Positions 16,567 to 25,360 of a stretch of DNA of 64,000 bases are shown one piece after another (the first letter of the stretch is position 1; the number at the start of each line of letters is the position of its first letter). The position numbers and the translations under genes were made by a program. The DNA is from Paenibacillus sp. KS-LC4 (GTDB lineage: Bacteria > Bacillota > Bacilli > Paenibacillales > Paenibacillaceae): NCBI RefSeq assembly GCF_036894955.1, contig NZ_CP145905.1, positions 1,433,501 to 1,497,500 on the forward strand, written 5' to 3'. The notes under the pieces were generated by a model. It was not told where the DNA came from and did no database searches. It saw only the letters and a list, made by a program, of their open reading frames with translations.

Positions 16567-18312
16567 GTGAAGCGCAGAATTAAATATAAAATTTTAGGCA
16601 GCGTTATCATAATTGTTACTTTATCCTTAACGGCGTGCGGGCTGCTGGCATTCGGATATTTTTATTCGCTGCTGGAGCGGCAGACCGTCCGAGACGGTGA
16701 AATACATTTGCAGCAGACGGAGGTGCGGATGAATCAGCTTATTGACGACATTCGTAAATATTCCGCGAATATGACGAATGATGAGATTATTCAGCGTTTT
16801 ATTGCCAAGACGAGCTATGATTCCATATACAGTGAGCTTTCTGCCTATTCAGATGTTGTACAGCAGCTCCGAAAGTTTAATGTGTTAAGAGATTATTTGG
16901 ATTCCTCTGCCATCGTCCGCTCGGATGGCAAAGTATTTATGTCCTCTCTTTCCTTCGATTCCTATTACCAGGAAGAGCTGAATAAGCCGTGGTTCCAGGA
17001 TGCGATCAAGCAGCCCGTCAAAAGTGGGTTTACCGCGCCCCATAATTCCTTGGATTCTGATAATAAGCAGGTCATCAGCTTTTTTATCCGGGTAAATGAA
17101 TCGGCAGGCGGGGGTATTTTGCTGCTCAATATTAAACAGGAGGCTTTTACGAGCATTTTGGATTTATTGGAGCTGAGCTTTGACCGCTATGCCTGGGTGA
17201 GCGGGGGAACGAGCTTTTTGCAAAATCATGGCTTTGGCGATGAGGAGCAAGCCATTATTTTTGAACAATCGAGCCAGGCGCTTCCCGAGAAGGTGGAGCA
17301 GAAGGGCTTTTATTTGAGCAAAAGCCTGCCAGCTGCGGATTGGTCCATTATCACCTTTATTTCGCGTGACCGTTTTTATGATTCGATTCAGACGGCTAGC
17401 ATTTATTTTTTTGTGTTCATTGCGATATGTATCGTCCTATGCTTCCTGATGTTTACGCCGATTATATCGAGCATGACACGTCCGATCTCGTCGATGTCGC
17501 GGGCAATGAAGCAGGTATCGCTTGGCAATTACAACGTTCAGCTTGATTTCAACAGCGGCGATGAGCTGATGGTTTTGAAAAATGGCTTTGAATCGATGAC
17601 GCACAGCATTAAACGGCAAATGGAGGAGCAGCGGGAACAGGAAAAATGGAAGCGCCGCATGTCCGCCGAGCTGCTTTTTGCCCAGATTAATCCCCATTTT
17701 ATATACAATACGCTTAATACAGTCGTTTATTTGTCGCGCAAGCGTCGCTTTGAAGCAATCGAAAGCATGGTCGAGGCTTTTATTGGCATTATGCAGGATG
17801 CCGTCCATGTTGGCGGGCAAGACTTGTTTACGACACTTGCAAAAGAAAAGGGCTTAATCGAGCATTATGCCACCATTCAGCAATATCGTTATGCGGAGCG
17901 CTTCAAGCTGGAGTGGGATGTGCCAGAAGAGCTGCTTGAGGTTTGGATTCCACGGAGCCTGCTGCAGCCTTTGGTGGAAAATTCCATCTTTCATGGATTG
18001 TCGGAAATGGAGAGCGGCGGGTTGATTCGGATTAGAGCAAGGCGGGTGGAGGAAACGCTGCTGCTTGCCGTAACGGATAATGGCATCGGGATGGATGCGG
18101 CGATTTTAGATAGGCTGCTGCAAGGTCAGGATGCGGAGCTTGTACAAGCAGCAAGCGGCAGGGGGACAAAAAACATCGGTATCCGCAACATTGATCAGCG
18201 CATTCGTTATTTATGCGGAGAGGCCTATGGGCTGGAAATGGGGCATCCGAAAGGTTCGGGAACGGAGCTGCTGCTTCGTCTTCCTTTCACGAGCGAGCAG
18301 CCGGCACTTTAG
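16567..18312 (+). CDS. YesM-type sensor histidine kinase
   Basis: This 581-residue membrane kinase pairs with the preceding response regulator. Two transmembrane helices (about residues 9-31 and 279-301) bracket an extracellular Cache-like sensor domain. HAMP (ISSMTRPISSMSRAMKQV) leads to the His_kinase domain, with the phospho-accepting His in NPHFIYNTLNTV near residue 377, then the ATP-binding domain with the N box LVENSIFHGL and the G boxes DNGIGMD and GTKNIGIRN. The start is a GTG near GGGGAACGG. The signal is probably a sugar or a sugar-loaded binding protein. Confidence 0.9.
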   Translation: MKRRIKYKILGSVIIIVTLSLTACGLLAFGYFYSLLERQTVRDGEIHLQQTEVRMNQLIDDIRKYSANMTNDEIIQRFIAKTSYDSIYSELSAYSDVVQQLRKFNVLRDYLDSSAIVRSDGKVFMSSLSFDSYYQEELNKPWFQDAIKQPVKSGFTAPHNSLDSDNKQVISFFIRVNESAGGGILLLNIKQEAFTSILDLLELSFDRYAWVSGGTSFLQNHGFGDEEQAIIFEQSSQALPEKVEQKGFYLSKSLPAADWSIITFISRDRFYDSIQTASIYFFVFIAICIVLCFLMFTPIISSMTRPISSMSRAMKQVSLGNYNVQLDFNSGDELMVLKNGFESMTHSIKRQMEEQREQEKWKRRMSAELLFAQINPHFIYNTLNTVVYLSRKRRFEAIESMVEAFIGIMQDAVHVGGQDLFTTLAKEKGLIEHYATIQQYRYAERFKLEWDVPEELLEVWIPRSLLQPLVENSIFHGLSEMESGGLIRIRARRVEETLLLAVTDNGIGMDAAILDRLLQGQDAELVQAASGRGTKNIGIRNIDQRIRYLCGEAYGLEMGHPKGSGTELLLRLPFTSEQPAL

Positions 18313-18492
18313 CCAAAGCTAAGCGTTGCATCATCGGATTTTATACAAAACCATCGCTTTGTTGCGTTGTGCGTCGATTGTACGCCCTTTACACTGAAGA
18401 AGTGCTAGGGCAGTGAGGCGAAATTCATCGCGAGCCCTATAGCAAGCAATGAGAGTAGCAGATTACGAAATGACAAATGGGGGAGTACAATC

Positions 18493-19812
18493 ATGCAAAG
18501 CAAAATGAGAACAAAACCTTGGGCAATGATGCTGTCGCTCGTTATCGTGTTGGCCTTGCTGGCAGGCTGCGGCTCAAACAGCAGCGGCTCGGATAAGGGG
18601 GCGCAAGAAGGCGGGGCAGCGGATTCCGGCACCATTACGATGTGGGGCTGGAGCAAAGAGTTTCAAGCACCGACAGTTGAAGCCTTCAGCAAAAAATATC
18701 CAAACATTAAAATCAATTTCGTAGAGGTTTCGGCCAAGGACTATTTGAAAAAGATTCAAACGTCCGTTGCAGCCGGCGGCGATCTGCCTGATATTATTTG
18801 GGGCGAGGCAGGCTTCCGCGGCGCATTGTTCGCTTTGGACATTCTCGATGATTTGGGCGGAGCGCCGTACAATTTCGATAAATCATTGCTGCTTGATGCG
18901 GTAGTGCCACATCTGCAAAACGACAAAGGACAGCTCGTATCGCTGGAGTGGTCGGTGTCACCGGGAGCGATGGCTTACAAGCGCGATCTGGCGAAGCAAT
19001 ATTTTGGCACCGATGATCCGGATGAGCTGGCAGCGATGCTCCCGGACTGGAATTCATTCATTGCCAAAGGCAAAGAGCTTAAAGAGAAAAGCGGCGGTAA
19101 AACAGCGATGCTTGCTGGCATGATGGATGCTTACACGATTGTGTATCCGCAATATCCCGAGCAGTTTATTACGGGCGATGAAGTGGATACGAAAGGCGTA
19201 ACGGCGGTTTTCTCCACGCTTGAAAACATTCGCAATGCCGATATTACAGCCAAGCTGGATATGTGGTCGCCTACATGGAATGCATCGTATGCACAGGATA
19301 ATGTATTGTTCTACCCGGCTGCAAACTGGACGCCTAAATTCGTTATCGAGCCAAATGACAAAAGCAGCGATGGCAGATGGGGACTGATGGTTCCCCCAGG
19401 CGGCGCTTACAGCTACGGCGGAACATCGCTTGGCATTTGGAAAGGCTCGAAAAATAAAGAAATTTCATGGAAGTTCTTGGAATGGTTTGCGGCGAGCAAA
19501 GAGGGCGGCGAGCTTAACATGAAGATTGATGAATCCTTAGTGCCGCTCAAGTCGTTGTTTGAAGATAAGGCCTTGTTCTCTTCTGGAGCCAACTCCTATT
19601 ATGGCGGGCAGGATCTGGGACTGTTCTGGACGGAGAAAGTGCTGCCGGCTATGAAGACGAAGCCCTACACAAGATTCGACCAAGATATTTATAATGCTTC
19701 TTCCTTGGCGATGCAGACGTTTACGAAGGACCCTTCCTATACCGCAGCGCTGGCACTTGATAACTGGAAGCAGGAGCTGCAGAAAAATCATCCGGAAATC
19801 AAGTTTAAATAG
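18493..19812 (+). CDS. Sugar ABC transporter solute-binding lipoprotein
   Basis: This 439-residue family 1 extracellular solute-binding protein delivers an oligosaccharide to the permeases encoded next. A lipoprotein signal peptide ends in the lipobox LLAGC (Cys near residue 26), followed by a Gly/Ser-rich tether. The mature domain begins with TITMWGWSKEFQAPTVEAF and contains DIIWGEAGFRG, typical of maltose-type binding proteins. GGGGGAG precedes the ATG at 18493. A perfect hairpin just after the gene suits higher expression of the binding protein than of the permeases. No ATPase gene is nearby, so a shared MsmX-type ATPase is likely. Confidence 0.9.
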   Translation: MQSKMRTKPWAMMLSLVIVLALLAGCGSNSSGSDKGAQEGGAADSGTITMWGWSKEFQAPTVEAFSKKYPNIKINFVEVSAKDYLKKIQTSVAAGGDLPDIIWGEAGFRGALFALDILDDLGGAPYNFDKSLLLDAVVPHLQNDKGQLVSLEWSVSPGAMAYKRDLAKQYFGTDDPDELAAMLPDWNSFIAKGKELKEKSGGKTAMLAGMMDAYTIVYPQYPEQFITGDEVDTKGVTAVFSTLENIRNADITAKLDMWSPTWNASYAQDNVLFYPAANWTPKFVIEPNDKSSDGRWGLMVPPGGAYSYGGTSLGIWKGSKNKEISWKFLEWFAASKEGGELNMKIDESLVPLKSLFEDKALFSSGANSYYGGQDLGLFWTEKVLPAMKTKPYTRFDQDIYNASSLAMQTFTKDPSYTAALALDNWKQELQKNHPEIKFK

Positions 19813-19844
19813 GTTCATCGTTTAAGCAGCAGTATGAACATGGA

Positions 19845-19870
19845 TAACCGGCGAACAGACACGCCGGTTA
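19845..19870 (+). terminator. Intercistronic hairpin between binding protein and permease
   Basis: TAACCGGCG (19845-19853) pairs exactly with CGCCGGTTA (19862-19870), then a T-rich TCGTTCTTTT. It is a partial terminator or RNA-stabilising element of the type often found after solute-binding protein genes. Confidence 0.65.
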
Positions 19871-19908
19871 TCGTTCTTTTAGGCAGCAGAGAGAGGAAGT
19901 GGGAGAGA

Positions 19909-20820
19909 ATGAAAGCATTAACGAAACATAAATGGCCGTATCTGTTTGTGGCGCCGTATTTTTTAAGCTATGCCGTATTCGGCTTGTTCCCGCTATTGTT
20001 TACGCTGTATATCAGCTTTACGAACTGGGATTTGTTCGGCAACCATGATTTTGTCGGATTGGACAACTATAAGCAATTATTTTTGCATGACACTTACTTT
20101 TGGAAATCACTCGGTAATGTGCTTATTTATTTAGTGGCGTATTTGCCGGCGCTTATTATTGTGGGCATGCTGTGTGCAAGCCTGATTGAGAGCAAATTCA
20201 TCCGCCGCAAAGCTTTTTTTCGCTTGGGCATTTTCACGCCATACATGACGACTCCGGTCGCGATAGGCATTATTTTTGCCATGGTATTTGATTGGCAGGG
20301 CGGAATGCTGAACAATTTCCTCGTCCAAATCGGCCTCATCAGTGAAAAAATCAATTGGATGGGTGAACCGGATACAGCGAGATGGATTATTATTTTGATG
20401 CTTTTTTGGAAAAACCTCGGTTATTTCATTATGTTCTACTGTGCGGGCATGGCGAGTGTGGAGCCTTCCGTATATGAGGCGGCTGTTGTAGACGGCGCTT
20501 CGCCAAAGGATGTGTTTTTAAACATTACGGTTCCGCTGCTTAAACCAATCAATCTCTTTTTGATTATAACTTCGATTATCGGGGGCTTGCAGCTTGTTGA
20601 GGAGCCGATGCTGATGTTCAGCGGTTGGGCTTCGGGCTCGTCGCTCGTAGGTGGACCGGAAGGCTCGGCGTTTACGCCAATCTGGTACATGTTCGATGCT
20701 GCGTTCAACGGCTCGTCCTTTAAATATGGCAAGGGAGCAGCGATTGCGTATTCGACCTTCCTGTTTATCGCCTTGTTCTCACTAGCCGGCATCAAATGGC
20801 TGAATCGGAAGGAGAGCTAG
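19909..20820 (+). CDS. Sugar ABC transporter permease, MalF type
   Basis: This 303-residue inner-membrane permease has six predicted helices. The EAA motif that docks on the ATPase is YEAAVVDGASPKDVFLNITVPLLKP near residue 190. The ATG at 19909 is preferred because GGGAGAG lies just upstream and the longer frame from 19834 would run through the intercistronic hairpin. It forms the heterodimeric channel with the permease that starts 1 nt after its stop codon. Confidence 0.88.
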   Translation: MKALTKHKWPYLFVAPYFLSYAVFGLFPLLFTLYISFTNWDLFGNHDFVGLDNYKQLFLHDTYFWKSLGNVLIYLVAYLPALIIVGMLCASLIESKFIRRKAFFRLGIFTPYMTTPVAIGIIFAMVFDWQGGMLNNFLVQIGLISEKINWMGEPDTARWIIILMLFWKNLGYFIMFYCAGMASVEPSVYEAAVVDGASPKDVFLNITVPLLKPINLFLIITSIIGGLQLVEEPMLMFSGWASGSSLVGGPEGSAFTPIWYMFDAAFNGSSFKYGKGAAIAYSTFLFIALFSLAGIKWLNRKES

Positions 20821-20821
20821 C

Positions 20822-21634
20822 ATGAGAGTATCCAAATGGTCCGTCATCATCCTATTATCTGTGACTACAATCCTGTTCCTGCTTCCGTTCTACATCATGG
20901 TCGTCATGGGGACGTACTTCTCTGAGGATCTGTTTAAGCAGCTGCCGCTGCTGCCCGGTAAATATTTGCTCGAAAATTTAAAAACCGTGCTGTCCGGTGA
21001 TTTTCTGCTTAATTACTGGAACAGCTTCTATGTTGCCGTCCTTTTTACTGCTATTTCGGTAGTCATGTCGTCGATTACGGGTTATGCCTTCGGCAAATTC
21101 AGATTTCCAGGAAAAAAAGTGCTGTACCTCGTCATTCTATGCACAATGATGGTTCCTGGCCAGCTCGGTCTCATTGCGTTCGTTATGGAGATGAAGTTTT
21201 TCCATCTGAACAATACGCATATTCCGCTGCTCATTGCGGCGCTAAACAATGCGTTCGGCGTATTCTTCATGACGCAGTTCAGCGAATCCAGCGTACCGAC
21301 CGAGGTCATCGAAAGCGCACGTATTGACGGCTGTGGCGAGCTGACGATATTTTTCAGAATTGTAACACCGTTTTTGATGCCTGCACTCAGCACACTGGGG
21401 CTGCTTGCTTTTCTCGGCTCATGGAACAACTATTTGCTGCCACTCGTTACGCTGAACGAGCCATCGTTGTATACGCTGCCGCTGGGCATCGCGAATTTAT
21501 CTACGGTGTTTCGAACCGATTATTCGGCTAGCATATTGGGGCTGACGCTTGGTACGCTGCCGCTCATTATTATTTTTATGTTTGGTTCAAAGACGCTGGT
21601 TAAAGGCTTGACCGGCGGAGCAGTAAAAGGGTAA
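20822..21634 (+). CDS. Sugar ABC transporter permease, MalG type
   Basis: This 270-residue permease has six transmembrane helices and the EAA loop IESARIDGCGELTIFFRIVTPFLMP near residue 160. The C-terminal LVKGLTGGAVKG is the usual MalG-type tail. It starts directly after the first permease, with GGAAGGAG upstream, so the two are translationally linked. The substrate is inferred as a beta-galactoside oligosaccharide from the GH42 gene that follows. Confidence 0.9.
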   Translation: MRVSKWSVIILLSVTTILFLLPFYIMVVMGTYFSEDLFKQLPLLPGKYLLENLKTVLSGDFLLNYWNSFYVAVLFTAISVVMSSITGYAFGKFRFPGKKVLYLVILCTMMVPGQLGLIAFVMEMKFFHLNNTHIPLLIAALNNAFGVFFMTQFSESSVPTEVIESARIDGCGELTIFFRIVTPFLMPALSTLGLLAFLGSWNNYLLPLVTLNEPSLYTLPLGIANLSTVFRTDYSASILGLTLGTLPLIIIFMFGSKTLVKGLTGGAVKG

Positions 21635-21646
21635 AAGGGTAGCTTG

Positions 21647-21678
21647 AAGCGGCAGCCAGCATAATCTGACTGCCGCTT
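21647..21678 (+). terminator. Hairpin between permease and beta-galactosidase
   Basis: AAGCGGCAG (21647-21655) pairs exactly with CTGCCGCTT (21670-21678). There is no long T-run, so it may only partly terminate or may protect the upstream RNA. Confidence 0.5.
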
Positions 21679-21703
21679 ACGCGTGTCTAAAGGGTGAGAG
21701 GAG

Positions 21704-23800
21704 ATGGAGGCTTTGTTGAAGGATCGGAAAAAATACGAAGGCGGGCAGTTTCTGCTAGGCGTTTGCTATTACCCGGAGCATTGGGACCGCGTCATGTGGC
21801 AGAAGGATTTTCGCCGGATGGTGGAAATGGGCTTTAATGTTGTACGTATGGGCGAAACTGCTTGGAATGTGATGGAGCCGGAAGAAGGAAACTACCAGTT
21901 TGCTATGTTCGACGAGGCGATTGAGCTCGCGGCAGCCGAAGGGCTTAAGGTTATTCTCGGCACGCCAACGTATGCGCCCCCGGCATGGCTGACGACAAAA
22001 TATCCCGAGGTGCTGCGCGTAGATTTTCGCGGTGTGCGGATGGAGCATGGCTCAAGAAGGCACTACAACTACACGGCGCCGATCTATTTGCGACTCTGTG
22101 CTGGCATTGTTACGATGATGGCGGAGCGTTACAAAGGGCATGCTGCCGTCATTGGCTGGCAAATTGACAATGAGCTGAATTGCCATTCAGATGTCAGCTT
22201 TGCTGAGAGCGATCATACGGCTTTTCGTCAGTGGTGCAGGGAGAAATACAAGGATAGCTTGGATGAGCTGAACGCTGCTTGGGGAACGGCCTTTTGGGCT
22301 CAGACCTACAATGCGTGGGAGCAAATTTATTTGCCAAGGCCAACGGTGACCTACCATAGCCCAAGCCATCTGCTCGATTTTTATTTATTTACGTCGGACT
22401 CGACGATTCGATTTGCCGAGCTGCAATATGACATTTTAAAGCGCCTGCTGCCTGAGAAGCAATTCATTACCCATAATGGATTGTTCGGCAATATTGATAA
22501 TTATGAGCTGACGGCTCGCTCCGTTGATTTTATGTCCTATGATTCATATCCGGCGTTCCAGCTCATGCGCACAGATTTGCAATATCCGCATAAGGATCGG
22601 CTTAGCGGCAAGCAGCTTAGCAGGGTGCGGGGGCTGTCTTCCAAGTTTACGGTATTGGAGCAGCAGGCGGGACCGGGCGGGCAGGTCGGGAATGTACTGA
22701 ACAACGACCGGGGCGATTATTTGCAGGCGACGCCAAAGCCTGGGCAGATGCGGCTGTGGACGTGGCAGTCGATTGCCCATGGCGCAGACGGCGTGCTTTA
22801 TTTCCGCTGGCGGACATGCCCTTATGGGGCGGAATCGCTCTGGCATGGGCTTAATTTGTACGGTGATCAGCCGCATTGGCGGCTGGAGGAAGCGAAGCGG
22901 GTGGCGAAGGAAACGCGGCTGCTGGAGGACGTTATTATCGGCACCGATGTGGTGGCGAAAGCAGCCATTATGTATGATTATGCGAACGATAGCAATGTGA
23001 AAATAGAGCGTTATATTGGCTACGATTATTGGAATAGCGAAGAGCAGGTTTATTTGGCGCTGTCGGAGCGCCATTTGGCCGCGGACATGCTTTCCAAGCA
23101 AAATTTGGCGGAGATCCAGGCGCTGAGCCAATATGATTTGCTGTTTTATGTAAATGCACAGCTGCTGACCGCAGAAGATGCCGAGAAGCTGCGTATTTAT
23201 GTAGAGCAAGGCGGAACGCTCGTGCTTGGACCGAGAAGCGGCTATAAGGACCAGCATAATCAGGCATACATGGTGCCATTTCCAGGTGTGCTGCGCGAGC
23301 TTGCTGGCGTGAGCGTAAGCGATTTTACGATGCTGAATCCGGGCGAGACGAATGGATTGTCCTTCATAAATGGCGCAGGTCAGAGCGCGGCCCACGTATT
23401 TAACGAAATGCTGGAGCCTGCTGCTGAGGCTGTTAGCGAGGTGGAAATTGCCGCGACATATATGGAGGATTATTACGCAGGACAGCCAGCGGTTACAATC
23501 AGAAGGCTTGGTAAAGGCAGGGTCGTGTATTTCGGTACCTTCTTTACGCGCGAAAGCACGAGTAGGCTGCTTGATTTGCTGCAAATCGCCGATCCGCTGG
23601 AGCAATGGGCAGAAATTACTGAAGCGATTGAGGTTGTGCCGCGCAGCGGAGCGGCAGGGCATTATTATATGCTATTAAACTATTCTTCGCAGCCTGTTTC
23701 CATCCATATGAAACGCGAGCTTACGGAGCAGATTTCAGGTCAAGCGCTTGTTGGCGAAGTAGTGATTAGGCCTTATGACGTGTGGATTTTGCAAGCATAG
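21704..23800 (+). CDS. GH42 beta-galactosidase lacking the zinc site
   Basis: This 698-residue intracellular glycoside hydrolase cleaves terminal beta-galactose from imported oligosaccharides. The N-terminal TIM barrel starts GVCYYPEHWD. The acid/base is Glu157 in GWQIDNELN and the nucleophile Glu319 in FTVLEQQAGPGG. A trimerisation-like domain (LLFYVNAQLLTAEDAEKL) and a C-terminal beta domain follow. The Cys cluster that binds zinc in many GH42 enzymes is absent here. The start is uncertain: the ATG at 21704 lies immediately after GGAG, while in-frame TTG codons at 21713 and 21716 have GGAGG at better spacing. Confidence 0.9.
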   Translation: MEALLKDRKKYEGGQFLLGVCYYPEHWDRVMWQKDFRRMVEMGFNVVRMGETAWNVMEPEEGNYQFAMFDEAIELAAAEGLKVILGTPTYAPPAWLTTKYPEVLRVDFRGVRMEHGSRRHYNYTAPIYLRLCAGIVTMMAERYKGHAAVIGWQIDNELNCHSDVSFAESDHTAFRQWCREKYKDSLDELNAAWGTAFWAQTYNAWEQIYLPRPTVTYHSPSHLLDFYLFTSDSTIRFAELQYDILKRLLPEKQFITHNGLFGNIDNYELTARSVDFMSYDSYPAFQLMRTDLQYPHKDRLSGKQLSRVRGLSSKFTVLEQQAGPGGQVGNVLNNDRGDYLQATPKPGQMRLWTWQSIAHGADGVLYFRWRTCPYGAESLWHGLNLYGDQPHWRLEEAKRVAKETRLLEDVIIGTDVVAKAAIMYDYANDSNVKIERYIGYDYWNSEEQVYLALSERHLAADMLSKQNLAEIQALSQYDLLFYVNAQLLTAEDAEKLRIYVEQGGTLVLGPRSGYKDQHNQAYMVPFPGVLRELAGVSVSDFTMLNPGETNGLSFINGAGQSAAHVFNEMLEPAAEAVSEVEIAATYMEDYYAGQPAVTIRRLGKGRVVYFGTFFTRESTSRLLDLLQIADPLEQWAEITEAIEVVPRSGAAGHYYMLLNYSSQPVSIHMKRELTEQISGQALVGEVVIRPYDVWILQA

Positions 23801-23822
23801 CCGATCGGCGGCAGATTTGTTG

Positions 23823-23850
23823 TTGACAAGACAGGATTATTTGCTATAAG
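23823..23850 (+). promoter_or_regulatory. Sigma-A-type promoter in a gene-poor region
   Basis: A consensus TTGACA (23823-23828), a 16-bp spacer and TATAAG (23845-23850). It lies just after the beta-galactosidase gene and points into about 340 bp without a convincing gene, ending at a strong terminator. Confidence 0.6.
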
Positions 23851-23857
23851 ATGGGAA

Positions 23858-24186
23858 ACAATTAATAAGCATTCAAATGAACGATATATATTAAATTGTG
23901 AATGGGATTCATTTTTATTAATCAAAGGAAAGGAAGTGCACGGCGCATGTTAACCATTTTATTATCAAACCATGATAACAAGCTTGAACAACCGTGGTGC
24001 TCTGAGCAGAGCAGAGCAGCCATCTTTTTGTGCAGGCCGATAATGCTTACAGCCCGTGCAGCAGCCTTTCTCCTATATGCTTTCGACGCCAAAATGAAGG
24101 GAAGCAGGTATACGCCTGAGCTCCTGAAGGGGCTGGCTGTTGGAGGGGAAGGGGGACTACTGCCGCTGAGCAGTGGTCCTTTTTTT
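23858..24186 (+). ncRNA. Candidate short transcript of unknown function
   Basis: A good promoter upstream and a strong terminator (24154-24186) delimit a predicted RNA of about 330 nt. A reading frame starts at an ATG at 23947 behind AAAGGAAAGGAAG, but it runs straight through the terminator stem and reaches 24225, so a protein is doubtful. I recognise no known riboswitch, 6S, SRP, tmRNA or RNase P motif. It could be a regulatory RNA, a leader left without its gene, or a short peptide gene. Confidence 0.35.
24154..24186 (+). terminator. Strong intrinsic terminator
   Basis: GGACTACTGC (24154-24163) pairs with GCAGTGGTCC (24170-24179, one G-U) around a 6-nt loop and is followed by seven T. Confidence 0.8.
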
Positions 24187-24322
24187 ATTTTCTACAGAGA
24201 TACTTTTAATGGGCAATTGAAGTAATATACAAAAAATGAATCGCCCATCTATATGATTTTTATGGATATAAGGTAATAAAATCAATAAAGTGTACAATAT
24301 TCAATTTTTTAAATAAAAAGGT

Positions 24323-24352
24323 TTGACATCTAAAAAGTCGATATGCTAGTAT
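24323..24352 (+). promoter_or_regulatory. Sigma-A-type promoter before a second orphan transcript
   Basis: TTGACA (24323-24328), 18 bp, then TAGTAT (24347-24352). It drives the region before the second tRNA cluster. Confidence 0.55.
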
Positions 24353-24471
24353 GAAAAGCATCAAGTCGAACATAAATTAAAGCGTTAAAGTGATAAAGTA
24401 AAATGAAGGATCGGGAAACCGGACCATCTTGGAAAATAACAACTAACGAGGATGAAAGGAAGGTGCAGGTA

Positions 24472-24705
24472 ATGAAAAATATTGCAGAACAGCGCATGGA
24501 TTGGCAGATAGAGCATGATTTACATTCATATGAGCAAGTGCAAAGTGAAGCAGTTAAACAGCAGGCGGATGAGCATCAGCATCCAGCTTTAGAAGAGCTT
24601 AATGAAAACGTACATGTTGCCTGCATCGAACCCAATAGTCGTCGTTTTTACGTATCGCAGCCAGACTTCCCCATCCTGAACAAAGGGGGAGTAGCGGCAG
24701 CCTGA
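24472..24705 (+). CDS. Possible small hydrophilic protein
   Basis: The frame from the ATG at 24472 (ribosome site GGAAGG about 9 nt upstream) encodes 77 residues, MKNIAEQRMDWQIEHDLHSY to NKGGVAAA, polar with no membrane segment or motif. It lies about 120 nt downstream of a consensus promoter. I recognise no family. It may equally be a chance frame in a structured leader, because the 160 nt after it fold into nested hairpins. Confidence 0.3.
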   Translation: MKNIAEQRMDWQIEHDLHSYEQVQSEAVKQQADEHQHPALEELNENVHVACIEPNSRRFYVSQPDFPILNKGGVAAA

Positions 24706-24762
24706 TCTTGAAGCCCGGAGTGGCATACATTCCGATAAATCAATATCTGTATACGTGAAGAC

Positions 24763-24872
24763 TACTTGCACCCTAGGTGAGTGGTCCGTTTGTGCATTCT
24801 TCTCGAAACTTAGCTTCTTATGAAGCGGAGGACGGGAGAACAAGACGGAACTGCGAGGGGGGAAAGTAGTTT
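24763..24872 (+). ncRNA. Nested stem structure ending in a T-run
   Basis: Several arms nest in order: ACTACTT with AAGTAGT just before seven T, TCCGT with ACGGA, TTCTTC with GGAGAA, and an inner GCTTC-TTAT-GAAGC hairpin. The outer stem and T-run resemble a long terminator. The internal arms suggest a structured RNA 3' domain upstream of the tRNA cluster. No known RNA family is recognised. Confidence 0.4.
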
Positions 24873-24935
24873 TTTTGTATCAAAAATAAGAACAAATGCT
24901 CTATACCACCAAACTGTTAAGCAGTATTTAATTAA

Positions 24936-25012
24936 GGCGCATTCGGCAAGCGGCTAAGCCACACGACTTTCACTCGTGGATGCGGCGGGTTCGAATCCCC
25001 CATGCGTCACCA
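24936..25012 (+). tRNA. tRNA-Glu (TTC), divergent copy 1
   Basis: Acceptor GGCGCAT/ATGCGTC, anticodon loop CTTTCAC (TTC) and an encoded CCA. The T-stem GCGGG/CCCCC has a C-C mismatch at the second pair. It differs strongly from the glutamate tRNA at 11156. Confidence 0.8.
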
Positions 25013-25013
25013 T

Positions 25014-25090
25014 GGAGATTATGGTGAAAAGGCAAACACGTCAGGTTGTGGTCCTGATAAGTACCGGTTCGAGTCCGGTTAATCTCCCCA
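25014..25090 (+). tRNA. tRNA-His (GTG)
   Basis: The extra G at position -1 is encoded (25014) opposite C73, as tRNA-His requires. Acceptor GAGATTA/TAATCTC, anticodon loop TTGTGGT (GTG), encoded CCA. It begins 1 nt after the preceding tRNA. Confidence 0.88.
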
Positions 25091-25095
25091 AATAA

Positions 25096-25169
25096 TGCCC
25101 CTTCGCCTAACGGTAGGGCAACGGTCTTTGACACCGTGCGTCTTGGTTCGATTCCAAGAGGGGCAGCCA
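25096..25169 (+). tRNA. tRNA-Gln (TTG)
   Basis: Acceptor TGCCCCT/AGGGGCA, anticodon loop CTTTGAC (TTG), standard T arm and an encoded CCA. Confidence 0.9.
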
Positions 25170-25179
25170 TATTCAATAT

Positions 25180-25252
25180 AGGGGGACATGTCCAAGGCAG
25201 GCGATTCGGAGTCCAAATCCGAATGTGGCGGGTTCGATACCCGCACCCCTTG
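25180..25252 (+). tRNA. tRNA-Trp-like (CCA), degenerate
   Basis: The anticodon arm TCGGA-GTCCAAA-TCCGA puts anticodon CCA exactly at position 34, and the T arm GCGGG/CCCGC is perfect. The acceptor AGGGGGA/ACCCCTT has a G-U and an A-A mismatch, position 8 is C instead of U, the D stem pairs poorly, and no CCA end is encoded. It may be a decayed or unconventional tRNA-Trp. Confidence 0.6.
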
Positions 25253-25276
25253 TTTTTCAAGCAGCTTTTCCATTAA

Positions 25277-25350
25277 GGCGCATTCGGCAAGCGGCTAAGC
25301 CACACGACTTTCACTCGTGGATGCGGTGGGTTCGAATCCCCCATGCGTCA
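25277..25350 (+). tRNA. tRNA-Glu (TTC), divergent copy 2
   Basis: Nearly identical to the copy at 24936 over about 80 nt, including the bases just upstream, with a single change that turns the T-stem C-C mismatch into T-C. The CCA end is replaced by CTA, so it would need CCA addition. Confidence 0.75.
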
Positions 25351-25360
25351 CTATCATTTT

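Noticed and set aside
23902..24225. 107-codon plus-strand frame after the beta-galactosidase gene
   Set aside because: It runs through a strong terminator stem and T-run, and its product has no recognisable features.
24840..24860. GACGGAACTGCG considered as a T-box antiterminator sequence
   Set aside because: It departs from the GGGTGG-ACCGCG consensus, no Stem I features are seen, and tRNAs rather than a synthetase or amino-acid gene follow.
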